A stretch of DNA of 64,000 nt from assembly GCF_020283565.1 (NCBI RefSeq), contig NC_060061.1, positions 24,341,362 to 24,405,361 of the forward strand. Direction: 5' to 3'. This stretch comes from Trifolium pratense. Taxonomy: Eukaryota > Streptophyta > Magnoliopsida > Fabales > Fabaceae. The stretch's first letter is position 1. Each line of letters opens with the position of its first letter. Shown here piece after piece: positions 49,535 to 61,780 of this stretch. The position numbers were made by a program, and so were the translations under genes. A model generated the notes under the pieces. That model was given only the letters and a program-made list of their open reading frames with translations, was not told the DNA's origin and did not search any database.

Positions 49535-50140
49535 TGTTTTAAAAACCGAACCGGATTGACCGGTCGAACCGCGGACTGGAGGGGTCGTCAGTCTGGTTCA
49601 AATGTTGGACCGGAGCAAACCGCTAAATCCGGTGAACCGGCGGTTTCCCCAAACTTTTTTTTTTTCCTTTCAATCAAAACAATGTCGTTTTTTTTACGGG
49701 ATTATTTTTTTTAATAAAAGGAAATAGAAAAAACTAAACTAAAACAAACGTGTCCGATAAACAATAGAATTATTATTTTCTTCAACTCGCAGAGTTTATT
49801 TTTGTTATTCTGTTTCTTCCTTTCATGTTTTTTATGCTCTGTGTGTTTATGCTCCGTTCGTCATAATTTGTTTCTTCTAATTTCTATTTATATGTTTTGT
49901 TACTTTCTAATTATTTTATTGTGCGCGATAACAATGTTTAGGATTTGAAAATGTCAGTGTCACAACGCAAAAGTTTTTAAATTCAAATCCTAAACATTAT
50001 TTCTCAAAAGAAACAATGTTTAGAATTTGAATTTAAGAACTTGTGGGTTGTGACACTATGACATTTTTAAATTTTCAAACCGGTGAAAACAGGCGAACCG
50101 GCGATTTTTCGAACTGACCGATTTATTTGCAAGCCTTACT
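49535..50140. repeat. CCGGTT-rich transposon-like repeat, left copy
   Basis: Dense GAACCG/CCGGTT motifs lie at 49545-49650 and again at 50080-50125. Between them is a stretch shared with 51106-51240: a CGTTTTTTTTA...ATAGAAAAAACTAAACTAAA block and a CAATGTTTAGAATTTGAATT block. It looks like a non-autonomous DNA transposon. Class and borders are inference. Confidence 0.5.
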
Positions 50141-50233
50141 TTCTTTTCTTTTTTTATGGAAACTCGCTCAATTTTTTTCTTCTAACGATGGATAACAACA
50201 CTATGTTAGCAGCATCAATATTTGAGCATTTGA

Positions 50234-50701
50234 GTGAAATTGGCACATGCGGTCTTGCTCTATAGAAAATGTGGATCTGGAGGCATGTTTAGTAATGCCT
50301 CCAAAAGGTATACCAGTTATCACACTAGGGTGGGTCGAGGCATACCGACTATGCCAGAGTCGGTTGCTATGATTACAGCGACGTCCTTGATCGATACTCT
50401 CGCCCTCACTGATTACGTTCCTCGATGGGGAGGATCTCGCTCGCTGTTTTCGAAAGCTCTCGGGATGGCAATTAAGGCTTATGATAAACCTTTGACATAT
50501 TTAGAAATTGTGAAAACCGTTAATTTTTACTTGGGTTGTTACTGGAGCCAAACCAGTTGTGATAATCTTAAAAATGGGGGTACAAACCAGTTATCATTAT
50601 TTTGCGCAGAAGAGATGTGCAATGAATTGTTTTTGGAGGAGGCTCCTTTTGCTAGCCGTGGAGGTCGTGGCCGACGGAAAGCCCTCAAGGTACTTAAATA
50701 A
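50234..50701 (+). pseudogene. Unassigned ORF, possible captured gene fragment
   Basis: 155 codons with normal protein-like composition, ending GRGRRKALK before a GT donor-like site and a stop. Just upstream, another frame from about 50188 (MDNNTMLAASIFEHL...) reads into it with a stop at the overlap, as if one frame shift separated two parts of a longer protein. I do not recognise the family. It lies between two copies of the CCGGTT-rich repeat and next to an AlaRS fragment, so a captured, decaying gene piece is the most likely reading. A function cannot be named. Confidence 0.35.
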
Positions 50702-50903
50702 ATATATGGATGTGGTCTTCTCGTGTTGCTCATAAAAATTCATTCATGTTTTTGGTATATTTTGAAAGCTTTTTCTTTCTCATTGAAATATAATGGTTTG
50801 AATATTGTCATATTTAATTAAGTTTTTCTAATTAAGCTATTTTTTGTTTTCTTTTGTAGTAATCATAACTTCTATTGAAATTATAAGTTCTTCTAACTTC
50901 TAT

Positions 50904-51077
50904 TATGAATGCTTTATACTTTTTCCCATGTTCCACTTTTGACTGTTTTTTATTCTTGTGCCTTAATTAATATTTTGCTCATGCATGAAATCCTATGTAT
51001 ATTTTTAATATCATAATTCTTGTAGGATCAAGTGAGGAAAGCGCAAAAGCTGAGAAGGCTGATCTAGCTGTTTGATT
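50904..51077 (+). pseudogene. AlaRS intron 19 / exon 20 fragment
   Basis: Bases 50904-51024 match intron 19 of AlaRS from about 46813 (GAATGCTTTATACTTTTTCC, then TTTTTAATATCATAATTCTTGTAG). Bases 51025-51077 match exon 20 (GATCAAGTGAG, GCTGAGAAGGCTGATC), with a gap of about 40 bases of exon removed. The intron is retained, so this is a DNA-level copy, not a retrocopy. It ends abruptly at TGTTTGA. Confidence 0.9.
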
Positions 51078-51084
51078 GTGCGTG

Positions 51085-51400
51085 CTTTTTTTTTTTTTCA
51101 AATCAAAACGACGTCGTTTTTTTTTACAGAATTATTTTTTTTAAAAGTAAATAGAAAAAACTAAACTAAATGTTCAATGTTTAGAATTTGAACTTAAGAA
51201 CTTGTGAGTTGTGATACAGACATTTTTAAATTTTCAAATTTTTTAGGTGTTATGAACTTTGAGTCATCCGATTCAACCGGTTTAATAACTATATAATTTT
51301 TGTTAAATAAACCGGTTTATTCCACCGATTTGATCCGGTTTAATCACGCGGTTTGATCATAGACCCTGTGGTTCGATCAAGATCGATGTGGTGCAGTCAG
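51085..51400. repeat. CCGGTT-rich transposon-like repeat, right copy
   Basis: This shares two blocks with 49678-50080 in direct orientation (the ATAGAAAAAACTAAACTAAA block at about 51150 and the CAATGTTTAGAATTTGAACTT block at about 51176). AACCGG/CCGGTT motifs follow at 51275-51345. It contains the palindrome AAAACGACGTCGTTTT at about 51105-51120. Confidence 0.5.
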
Positions 51401-51648
51401 AGTTGTCTGATTAAAATCAATCGGAATTACATTAAATGTAGTTAAAATATAAAACCTTTGATCTTTAAATATAAATCGTCTGATCTTGATCAAATGATCT
51501 TGATCTTACTGACTGCATGTGCAGTCATGGGTGCCGACTGCACCCAATCCAGGTCCAGCCCGGCCCAAGTGATTCCGGTGCTCCACCAGTTACCTATAAA
51601 TAACCCTAAATAAAGAGGCAAATTTGAAAAAAAATCTAAAAAATCAGA

Positions 51649-53406
51649 ATGGATCAGAACCAAGAGGAGGAACCTCCAACGGCGATGGAAGACGGTGACA
51701 ACAGCATCGACGATGTCGAAGACGACGGAGAAAACGAAGAGGAAGTTGAAGAAGAAGAAGAAGACACGGTGGATGAAGATGAGTTCATGTTCAGAGAAGG
51801 AACGAATCCTTTGGACTTCCTACATGATAATGATTCCGGTGTTCAAATGTGCCAGAAATTACTAGATTACAATGCTCTTCCTAACAAAAAGCGAAAAGCA
51901 CCGGAACAATCCCACCGGTATGTAACTAACTTCATCTTTTCTATTGTCTCTAGGTTTCAAAATTTCAATTTACTTCAGTATAATTTTCCCTGTTATGAAT
52001 TAATAATTTAGTTTTGTATATCAGTGGTTTAATTGTGAGTATTGTGTATGTATACAAATACAACTGTGAATTCTATTATAAGGAATAAGATTCTTAGTGG
52101 TAAAAATTATTTTATTTTTTATAATAGGAATTTTTTTTGTAGAGACTAGGGGTGCTTTTGATCTCCTAAAAAAAAATAAGAAACCGGATAAAGTATACTG
52201 TGTTTGATTTTAAAGTGTTCGTGGGACTAGACAAACTGGGAGATAGGGACTGGACAAAAACAGAAATTCTCGTCCCTCACTAAACTACCGGACACTTTTT
52301 GTCCCAAGTATAAGTTGTCTAATACCAAAATAACCTTTTGTCCACTAAAGATCATACAACACAACAAATTGTTCTATACCTTTGTCTTGTGTTGTTCTGT
52401 CCTATGTTGCCTTGTCCAATACCTTTTGTAAATCAAACGACCCTAGAAGTTTAGGTAAAACTCTGGCAATTTAAAATATTTTAGAAACAGAAAACTTGGA
52501 TCTTAAGACGAACATAAAATAAATGTTCAATGAGTTACTAAAGATGAGTTTAGATTTTGAGTTCAGATGATTTGAGTGTTGAACTGAATGGTTATACATG
52601 TTTTGCATGAATGAAAACCAAACAACTTGCTGCTAGAACCGACTTATATATGTTTGACACATTTTGTATTGAATGTGTCTGAATGCAGTGAAGGGACTTC
52701 TTCTAAGAAGGCAAGGGAAGATGATATTTCTGGGGTATGTCCAGCTGATATGATAGAAATCATGAATTTTGAACAGGGAAAGAGATCAACAAAGGTATGA
52801 TGTACACATGTTCAATCACAGTTGTGTTTGGTAAGAGAGTTTCCATTGTATATTATGCTAGCATCCATTAATTTCTTAATGAAAGATAGATTGCAAGTTT
52901 TAGACTCTAGCAATGGAATGGGCATTGGTGAATAATACATTTTATATTATGATTTTCGAATAAAATTGTTTACAATCAAAGCCAATTATGTTGGTCCACT
53001 CATAGCTTTTTCTCGAGAGTTTCCATTTTTTTACATGTCAAGTGACTTTGCTGCATTTTTTATGTTCTTTTCCATTTGGTTTTAGATGATACGTTTTTCT
53101 TAGTTTACTTTTACACCTCTTTCTTTCTAAGGTTTTGGTCCGCTATTTTCTCAAGTATATTTTTTCCTTGAAAGAGGGTTTAGATGAGAATGTAAAAATG
53201 ACGAGCATTCTGGATTACATGTTGTGTGTTTACTTGATTATTTGCCTCTAACATAACTCACATTACACCTTTTCAATATTTTTATACTCCAGACGCGGTC
53301 TAAAAAAAGAGGTAGGCAAAAAGGATCAAAGAAGAAACTTGACGAAAAGCTATCACAAATGTTGGGTGATGCCAACCTTCACTATGCAAATCGCCGTTAT
53401 GACATG
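51649..53406 (+). CDS. GTF3C3: TFIIIC subunit GTF3C3 (TFC4-like), 5' exons only
   Basis: In known systems this TPR subunit of TFIIIC bridges DNA-bound TFIIIC to TFIIIB and so recruits RNA polymerase III. Three exons, 51649-51917, 52689-52794 and 53293-53406, keep phase and give 163 codons. The N-terminus is very acidic (runs of Glu and Asp), followed by EGTNPLDFLHDND. A basic linker (SKKRGRQKGSKKKL) comes next, then MLGDANLHYANRRYDM, the start of the first TPR, as in Arabidopsis At1g17680 by recall. The usual protein is about 900 aa, so most of it lies beyond the window. A Sirevirus begins 52 bases into intron 3. Whether the gene still works depends on splicing across more than 10 kb of inserted DNA. 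Confidence 0.83.
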
Positions 53407-53457
53407 GTACATTATTCTGTGATCTAAAGATCTATATGTTTTGGCATTGGAGTTTCT

Positions 53458-54465
53458 TGTTGGATATTTGAATTGGCGCTAAAACAAATATGCTAACAAG
53501 ATGTTGGAAAACATGTTACAACATCCTATTTGCTAAACGAAATCTCGCGCATTTAATATGAGCATCTGCTATATATGGAAATCCACTTAAGAACGCGCTT
53601 ATTGAAGATTTGATCTGATCAGGTGTTTTTTGAGATAAGTCAGAACTTAATGGAATAGCTGTATGACTTATCTTATCTTTCGAGCCATTCAAACACTTTT
53701 GGAAAGTCTTGATATATCCTTAATGAAGATTGAAAATGAATCAGATCACCTTTTATGATTCTCAAGGAGCGTCCTATCTTTTCTGAAGCAAGGGGAGCGT
53801 GCTAGTTTACTATATATGTGAAGACCAAGTTCAAGACTAAGTATCTCATTGAAAATATTAGAAATACACATTGAGTCTTTATTGAGTCTTAGCGTCTGTA
53901 TTTGTTAATTGTGATTCTTACTTGTGGATTCTATAACACGAGTTAAGAACTGAGTTTGTTATTTTGTAAGGTTACTCCTAAGCTTTGAAGTACGAAGGTA
54001 ACTGTGTGTGATTCACTTGAAGCTTTTAAGTAAGAGTGAAATATTGTCTTGGTAAGTTGTTGCCACATTATTCCCAACATTGTATGAACAACACAGGTTG
54101 TGTTGGTTAAGTGGGAAGTGTGACGGGATCTCATGTCTAGGAGTTCCTAGGCAGAAGTTGCATAAGTAGTGTCGAGGTTACAAGACGTAAACCAAGGGTT
54201 TGCTGGAGGTCTTAGTGTAAGACGTAAATCTAAGGGTTTGCTGGAGGTCTTAGTGACCAGAACTATTAGTGGATTTCCTTCCTGGATTGGTATCCCCCAG
54301 AGTAGGCAGTTGGCTGAACTGGGTTAACAAGTACCTGTGCAATTTATTTATTTTCTGTCAGTTTTACATGTTACGTCAGATGTGCCAACAATAAGTACAA
54401 CATCATTCATAAAGCTGTTGTTGGGACATCTGTGGTAACATCATTTTAGTGATACCAGAATTTCA
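53458..54465 (+). repeat. 5' LTR of the Sirevirus
   Basis: 1,008 bp from TGTTGGATATT to GAATTTCA, two bases before the PBS. A possible TATA (CTATATATGG) is at about 53570. Confidence 0.85.
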
Positions 54466-54467
54466 AT

Positions 54468-54479
54468 TGGCATCAGAGC
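54468..54479 (+). other. Primer-binding site of the Sirevirus (initiator Met)
   Basis: TGGCATCAGAGC differs at one base from the usual copia PBS TGGTATCAGAGC. Confidence 0.88.
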
Positions 54480-54503
54480 AGGCACCCTGTTCTGTTATTT
54501 TGG

Positions 54504-57500
54504 GTGAGCTCCAGGGAAACACTTTTTGGTACAATGTATAAAGAAGGAGGTTCAGTGTCTAAACCACCTTTACTGACAGGTCCTGATAACTATGATTATT
54601 GGAAATCTCGCATCGAGGCTTTCATAAAATCAATTGATAGTAGGACATGGAAGGCTGTGCTACGTGGATGGGAACCACCAATGGTTCTTGACAAAGATGG
54701 CAAGAAAACTGAAGTCAAGAAGCCAGAGGAAGAATGGTCAAAAGATGAGGATGATCTTGCACTTGGCAACTCCAAAGCTTTGTATGCAATTTTCAATGGT
54801 GTAGATGCAAACATGTTCAGACTTATCAAGAGATGTACCACTACTAAGAGCGCCTGAGAAATCCTGAGAAAAGTACATGAAGGAACATCTAAAGTAAAGC
54901 TATCTAAGCTTCAGATGCTCAAAACCAAATTTGAAAATCTCAGAATGAAGGAAGAAGAAAGCATTCATGACTTCCAAATGAATGTGCTTGATTTTGCAAA
55001 TTCATTAGATGCACTTGGAAGACCCATTTCTGATGAAGAGCTGGTTGGAAAAATACTCAGATCATTACCTAAAAGATTTGACATGAAGGTCACAGCCATT
55101 GAAGAGGCTCATGATCTCTCAAGTCTGAATGTAGATGAACTCATAGGTTCACTTCAAACTTATGAGATTGGCTTGAACAGGAGAAATGAAAAGAAAGACA
55201 AAAATCTAGCCTTTACTTCAAAGAATACTGCTGATGATTCACAAGATGAATCTGAAAGTGAAGAGAGTCTATATGAGTCTATGACTATGCTAGGGAGACA
55301 GTTCAACAAGTTGATGAAGAAAATGGACCAGAGGCCTAAGTCAAATGGTCGATTCAACAACAACAAACAACCCAGCTATCATAAGAAGACCAATGAAGAT
55401 GAAAGAGGAGTGAAATGCCATGAATGTGAAGGTTATGGCCATATCAGAACAGAATGTGCAACTTTTCTAAGAAAACAAAAGAAAAGTCTTGTGGTTTCAT
55501 GGTCTGATACAGATTCAGAAGAGGAAGAGTCTGCTAAATTTGTCAATGCCTTAACTAGAGTGTGTGTGTCTGACTCAGAATCCTGTGATGATGAGGTCAC
55601 TTATGAGGAACTGGCTGCCACTTACAAAACCTTCATAGCAGAAGCATAGAGGTTTGCAAAGCATTGAAGAAACAAAAGAAAATCAATGGCAAACTGCAAG
55701 CTGAAAGAAATGATTTACTCATAAACATTGATAAGCTCAACATAAAGGTTAAAGATCAGAGTAGTCAAATCAATCAGTTGCTAATGGAGAAATCTAATCT
55801 TCTTGGCAAGATTGCTGAACAAAATGAAGAAGTGACCAAGTTAAATACTGACTTGGACCAAATCAAAAAGGTAGCCAAAATGATGACCAAAGGGACTGAC
55901 GCCTTTGAAGAAATGATACAAAGACAGAACTATGGGAAACCAAAACCCATTGGTTTTGAACATGAAAGAGTAAATCATCAGATGAAGTTCAACAGTGCCA
56001 CCATACATACTCCCATTAACAAAACGTTTGTGTCAGGAGGAATGTCGCAACATTATATGGGACATCCTGAGCCCAGGTTCTATAACTGGACGTGTCATCA
56101 TTGTGGAAGGAAAGGACATATAAGACCCTTCTGCTATAGATTGCACGGATATCCAAGAAGAGCTCATCAAGCATTCTATACTCCTGCCTTCTCTAATGTT
56201 GCAACAAAGAAGGAATGGAGAGAAAAGAAGATCACAGGTCTAATAGCTCATACATCCATAAGAGCTTCCTCAAGAGAAACCTGGTATTTTGATAGTGGCT
56301 GTTCTAGACATATGACAGGAGTTGAAAAATATCTTGAAAATTTGAAGTCATATGCTACCAGTTTTGTGACCTTTGGAGATGGAGCTAAAGCAGAGATTAA
56401 GGGAATTGGTAAGCTTACAAACAATGGTTTACCAAAGCTAGACAATGTGTTGTTTGTAGAAGGACTCAAAGCAAATCTAATCAGCATCAGTCAACTTTGT
56501 GATCAAGGCATGAAGGTAAACTTCACAAAATCTGAATGCCTAGTTACAAACGATCAAGGAGAGCTCTTGATGAAAGGAGTAAGATCAAAAGATAACTATT
56601 ATCTCTGGATTCCTAAAGAAGAAGGCAATTTGTCCACATGTTTGATTAGCAAAGAAGATGAGGTAAAATTGTGGCACCAAAAACTTGGCCACTTACACCT
56701 CAAAGGTATGAAAAAGGCCATAGCTAAAGAAGCAATCAGAGGTCTTCCCAAACTCAAAATTGAGGAAGAGAGTATTTGTGGAGAATGTCAAATTGGGAAA
56801 CAGACAAAGATGTCGCATCCAAAGTTACAACATCTTACCACAACAAGAGTATTAGAATTGCTGCACATAGACCTTATGGGGCCAATGCAAGTGGAGAGTC
56901 TTGGAGGAAAAAGATACGCATTTGTCATGGTAGATGACTTTTCAAGGTTCATATGGATTGAGTTTCTAAAAGACAAATCTGAAAGCTTTGAGGCATTCAA
57001 AGAGCTTTGCCTTCAACTCCAAAGAGAGAAGAACTCTGTCATTGTGAGAATACGAAGTGATCATGGTAAGGAGTTTAAAAATGCAAGTTTCCTTGAATTT
57101 TGTATTTCTGAAGGAATCAAGCATGAATTCTCAGCTCCAATTACACCCTAACAAAATGGTGTGGTTGAAAGGAAGAACAGAACAATTCAAGAGTCAGCCA
57201 GAGTAATGTTGCATGCAAAACATCTTCCATATCAATTTTGGGCTGAAGCTATGCATACTGCCTGTTACATTCACAACCGTGTTACTCTCAGAACTGGAAC
57301 CTCCACAACACTATATGAACTGTGGAAAGGCAGAAAACCAACTGTCAAACATTTTCATGTGTTTGGAAGCAAATGTTACATCTCAACTGACAGAGAACAC
57401 AGAAGAAAGATGGATCCTAAAAGTGAAGAAGGGATATTCCTTGGATACTCAACAAACAGCAGGGCTTATAGAGTTTGCAACTTGAGAACCAAGGTCATTG

Positions 57501-59315
57501 TAGAATATATCAATGTTGTGATAGATGACTTAACATCTGCAAGAACATCAGACAATGAAGAAAATGTTGCAACAACTTTGCCAACATCAGATGCAGCTGT
57601 AGCAGACGAAGAATCTGATTCAGATGATGAATCAACTAATCCTATGCCTGGTCCTGTTAGCAAAGTTCCATCAATAAGGATACAGAAGAATCATCCCAAG
57701 GATCTCATCATTGGAAATCCTAATCAGGGAATTGCTACAAGAAGGTCAAATGAGGTTGTTACAAATTCATGTTTTGTCTCCAAAATTGAGCCTAAGAATG
57801 TAAAAGAGGCCCTTACTGATGAGTTTTGGATAGAAGCCATGCAAGATGAACTAACTCAATTCAGAAGAAGTGATGTGTGGGATCTTGTTCCCAAACCAAA
57901 TTGTGTTAATGTCATTGGCACAAAATGGGTATTCAAGAACAAATCAGATGAAAATGGTGTTGTTACAAGGAACAAGGCAAGACTAGTGGCTCAATACTCA
58001 GGTGGAAGGACTTGACTTTGATGAAACTTTTGCTCCATTCGCAAGATTGGAATCTATTAGGTTACTTCTTGGTATAGCCTGCATCTTTAAATTTAAGCTA
58101 TACCAAATGGATGTGAAGAGTGCCTTTCTTAATGGGTACTTACATGAAGAAGTGTATGTGGAGCAGCCAAAGGGATTCATAGATCCTGCCAATCCTGATC
58201 ATGTGTACAAACTGAAGAAAGCTCTATATGGGCTGAAACAGGCTCCTAGGGCATGGTATGAAAGATTGACAAATTTTCTTGTTAGTCAAGGCTACAGAAA
58301 GGAAGGTCATGACAAAACTCTGTTTGTTAAAGAAAATGAACAGAAGCTGATGATAGCCCAAATTTATATTGATGACATATTATTCGGAGGAATGTCTGAA
58401 AAGATGGTGCAACATTTTGTGCAACAAATGCAGTCAGAATTTGAAATGAGCTTGGTAGGTGAATTAACCTATTTCCTTGGTCTGCAAGTTAAACAGATGG
58501 AAGACACCATATTTGTCTCTCAAAGCAAGTATGCAAAGAATATGGTCAAGAAGTTTGGGATGGACACTGCAGCACACAAAAGAACTCCAGGTGCTACTCA
58601 TTTGAAGTTAACCAAAGATGAAAAAGGCATTGATGTTGATCAAAGCCTATACAGAAGCATGATTGATAGTCTTTTGTATCTCACAGCAAGTAGACCTGAC
58701 ATCACCTTTGTTGTTGGTGTATGTGCAAGATATCAGGCCAAACAAAAAATGAGCCACCTTGTACAAGTCAAAAGAATTTTGAAGTATATTAATGGCACCA
58801 GTGACTATGGAATTTTGTACTCACAGACAAAGAACTCTACCTTGGTAGGATATTGTGATGCTGACTGGGCTGGGAGTGCTGATGATAGGAAAAGTACATC
58901 AGGAGGTTGCTTCTTTTTGGGTGACAATCTAATTTCATGGTTCAGCAAGAAGCAAAATTGTGTGTCTTTATCTACTGCTGAGGCTGAATACATAGCTGCA
59001 GGTAGCTGTTGTTCCCAACTGATGTGGATGAAACAAATGCTGAAGGAATATAATGTCGACCAAGATGTCATGACATTATACTGTGACAACTTGAGTGCAA
59101 TCAACATATCAAAAAATCCAGTTCAACACTCAAGGACTAAACATATAGACATCAGGCATCACTTCATCAGAGATCTAGTTGAAGAAAATTATGTGGAGCT
59201 TAAACATGTTGGTACGAATGAGCAGCTAGCAGATATTTTCACAAAGGCACTTGATGCAAATCAATTTGAATTTTTAAGGGGCAAATTAGGAATTTGCCTG
59301 CATGAGGAAGCATAG
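54504..59315 (+). pseudogene. Degenerate Sirevirus gag-pol
   Basis: Gag starts at 54504. A stop codon at 54855-54857 interrupts it, and the same frame continues to 55649. There a frame shift moves to the frame of 55664-57151. A stop at 57149-57151 lies between the second Asp and the catalytic Glu of integrase, and reading then continues in frame to 58015. A second shift near 58000 leads into 58002-59315. Recognisable parts are two zinc knuckles (CHECEGYGHIRTEC near 55415, CHHCGRKGHIRPFC near 56096) and the protease site DSGCSRHMTG near 56290. Integrase has HHCC near 56670-56800 and SDHGKEF near 57058. RT has YIDDI near 58366, and RNase H has DADWAGSADDRKSTSG near 58858. The element could not encode a full polyprotein without recoding. 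Confidence 0.92.
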
Positions 59316-59539
59316 CAGTTACAGCAGTTATGGCGTGCAAAAGGAAACCGCTCTCTCTCCCATTCATTAATGCACGCTAATTTAGGGAAATCATTACAAA
59401 CTTCCCTTAATTGTGTCACCACACGCAATCAACTCCTTTTTCCCAAAATCAAGTTTTTGTTCGTGAAACCTATTCTCCCACTTCTCACTACAACCCTCAT
59501 CTGTTCATCTTCTCAAACCTCCAAAATCATCAACTAAAC

Positions 59540-61780
59540 ATGTCTGAATCATCCCAAACCACCAGGTCCACTCGATCGAAAGGAAAGGCTGAAGCATCAA
59601 AGATCATCAAAGATGCTATTCCTATTACCACCGTGCATCCTAGCAACACCAAGGCTCAAACTACTGCTGAAAAGAAAGGGAAGATTAAAACTGCTGAGAA
59701 GAAGAGTAAAACTCCAAAAGTAAGTCAAGTTATTTCTCCTTCTGTGGCTGATAAATCTGGTAAAGAAAGTTCTAAAAAGAAACGAAGGGATTATAAGTCT
59801 AAAATTCCTTATACCATGTCTGAGTTAGTCTTTGGAGTTCAATCTTTTGTCAACACATCTGAGAAAACATCTGAGACAATTGAAGGTGAACCTCAGAACC
59901 CTAAATCTGTGTCTGAAGTGGTTGAAACCAAATCCCCAACTTCTGTTAACCCTAATTCAACCGAGAATTTGGGATTTGTTGTTGAGAAGAAGAATAATAC
60001 CACCTCTGAACCTGTTGAATCTGAAATGCAAACAGATGATACCCCTACAGAGATTGATACTAAAACTGCTGATAAATCACCAACCACTGTTGAGATGGTG
60101 ACTGAAAAATCAACCCATGCTGTTACTGAAGAAGATGTCATGCCAGATGTTGAGACATCTTTGAATCAACCTGAGGTTGCTGAAACTGCTGACAAGGAAA
60201 CCATGAAGGAAGCTGCTGTTGAAAAAGATGTTGAGACAACTGTCACAACATCTGATTCTTCTGATGAAGAAACTGGAACTGCACAAGAGGGTACTTCTGA
60301 TGATGAAGAAGATACTCAATTTGAAGAAAGCAACCAGTCTATGCCCACCAGGGAAAAAGAAAAGGAAGCTGAAAAACCCTTGGATGCTGATAAAGAAAAA
60401 GGAGAGGATGTAGTTGATGTTGATGCTTATAAGACCACCAAGACTGCTGAAAGAACTACTGGTGGTATAACAAAAAGGTTGAGAAGCAGTTCAGGTAAAG
60501 CTGTTCCCACTGCAAGCAAAACTCCTACACCAAGAGTCAAAACAAAAGGTGTTGGTCCAGTGAAAGGAGTGAGTAAAGTCTTTTCTCCCACTAGCAAGAA
60601 GGAGACCTTGAAGAGGAAGAAAGAATCATCAAGTGATTCAGATTATGATGCTGCAGAAGATGTTCCAAACATCTCATCTCTCACACCTAAGACAAAAGCT
60701 ACTGCAAAGAAAGTGTCTCAAAGTGTTGACGAAGCTCCCTGTGACAACATTTCATTCCATCGTGCTGCTTTTGCTCTGAGATGGGATTACATTTACCAGA
60801 GGAGACTAGCTGTGGAGAGGGAATTGACCAAAGATGCCCTGAAATGTCAAGACATCTTTCACTACATCAATGAAGCTGGTCTGCTGAAGACTGTTGGTGA
60901 CTTCAGTCCCTGCTATGAGCTCCTGGTCAAAGAATTTCTTGTCAACATTCCTGAGGAGTGTGACAATCCACTGAGCAAGGACTAGCACAAGGTGTATGTC
61001 AGAGGTAAATGTATCAATTTTTCTCCTACTGTGATCAATAATTACCTAGGAAGGTCTGTAGAACCTAAGGCTGAATTAGAGGTTGCTAATGATATTGTGA
61101 GTTCTGAAATAACTGCTGGTAAGGTCAAGGTCTGGCCCAAGAACAAGCTGATACCCACTAGTAAGCTGAATGTGAAGTATGTCATCCTCAATAGGATTGG
61201 GTCTACAAACTGGGTACCAACTAAGCATGCAACAAATGTTGCAACAAATTTGGGTAGGTATATTTATGCTGTAGGAACCAAGGTTGACTATGATTATGGT
61301 TCTTTTATTTTTGACCAAACTATTAAGCATATTAAATCCACTGCTGTTAAGATGCCCATAGCATTTCCATCTTTGTTGTGTGGAATCATCTTGGATCAAT
61401 ACCCAGATATCAAGGTTGTGACTGATACTCCTAAGAAAAGGGAAAGTGCTTTCACTTTTCATCACAAGCTGTTTGGAGATCATAATGTTGATGATCATGT
61501 TGGGACATCTGCTGATGGTGCTTGTCCTATGACTAAAGTTGAAATCATTGCTGCTCTCAAAGTTCAATGTCATGAGATTGATAAACAGAAAGAAGAGCTT
61601 GAGGAGAAGAAGAAAATGTTTGTAAGGATGATTCAAGGTATGGAAGCTGATGATGCACCTGTCAAAGCTAGTGCAAATGTTGCTACTGAAGGTGAACCAC
61701 TTAATGCTGATGAGGATGAAGTTTATGACACTGCTACAGATGCGGAGGATGATGACTCTGATAGCAGTGATGACGAATGA
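59540..61780 (+). pseudogene. Sirevirus env-like ORF with one internal stop
   Basis: An ORF downstream of pol in the same orientation. The likely start is MSESSQTTRSTRSKGK at 59540. The upper frame is open to a stop at 60983-60985, and the same frame continues to 61780, about 746 codons in all. The first 400 residues are rich in Lys, Thr, Ser and Glu and have low complexity. A more ordered region follows (about residues 405-640), with LRWDYIYQRRLAVERELTKD and a coiled coil near the end (EIDKQKEELEEKKK). It finishes in an acidic tail. SIRE-type elements carry an ORF here that is called env-like. No clear signal peptide or membrane span is visible, so an envelope role is not supported by sequence alone. 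Confidence 0.8.

Noticed and set aside
53407..53457. 5-base target duplication of the Sirevirus
   Set aside because: The right LTR end is missing behind the hAT-like insertion, so no duplication can be assigned to this element.
59411..59539. In-frame extension of the env-like ORF upstream of 59540
   Set aside because: The extension has no similarity to expected starts. The ATG at 59540 begins the recognisable MSESSQTTRS segment.
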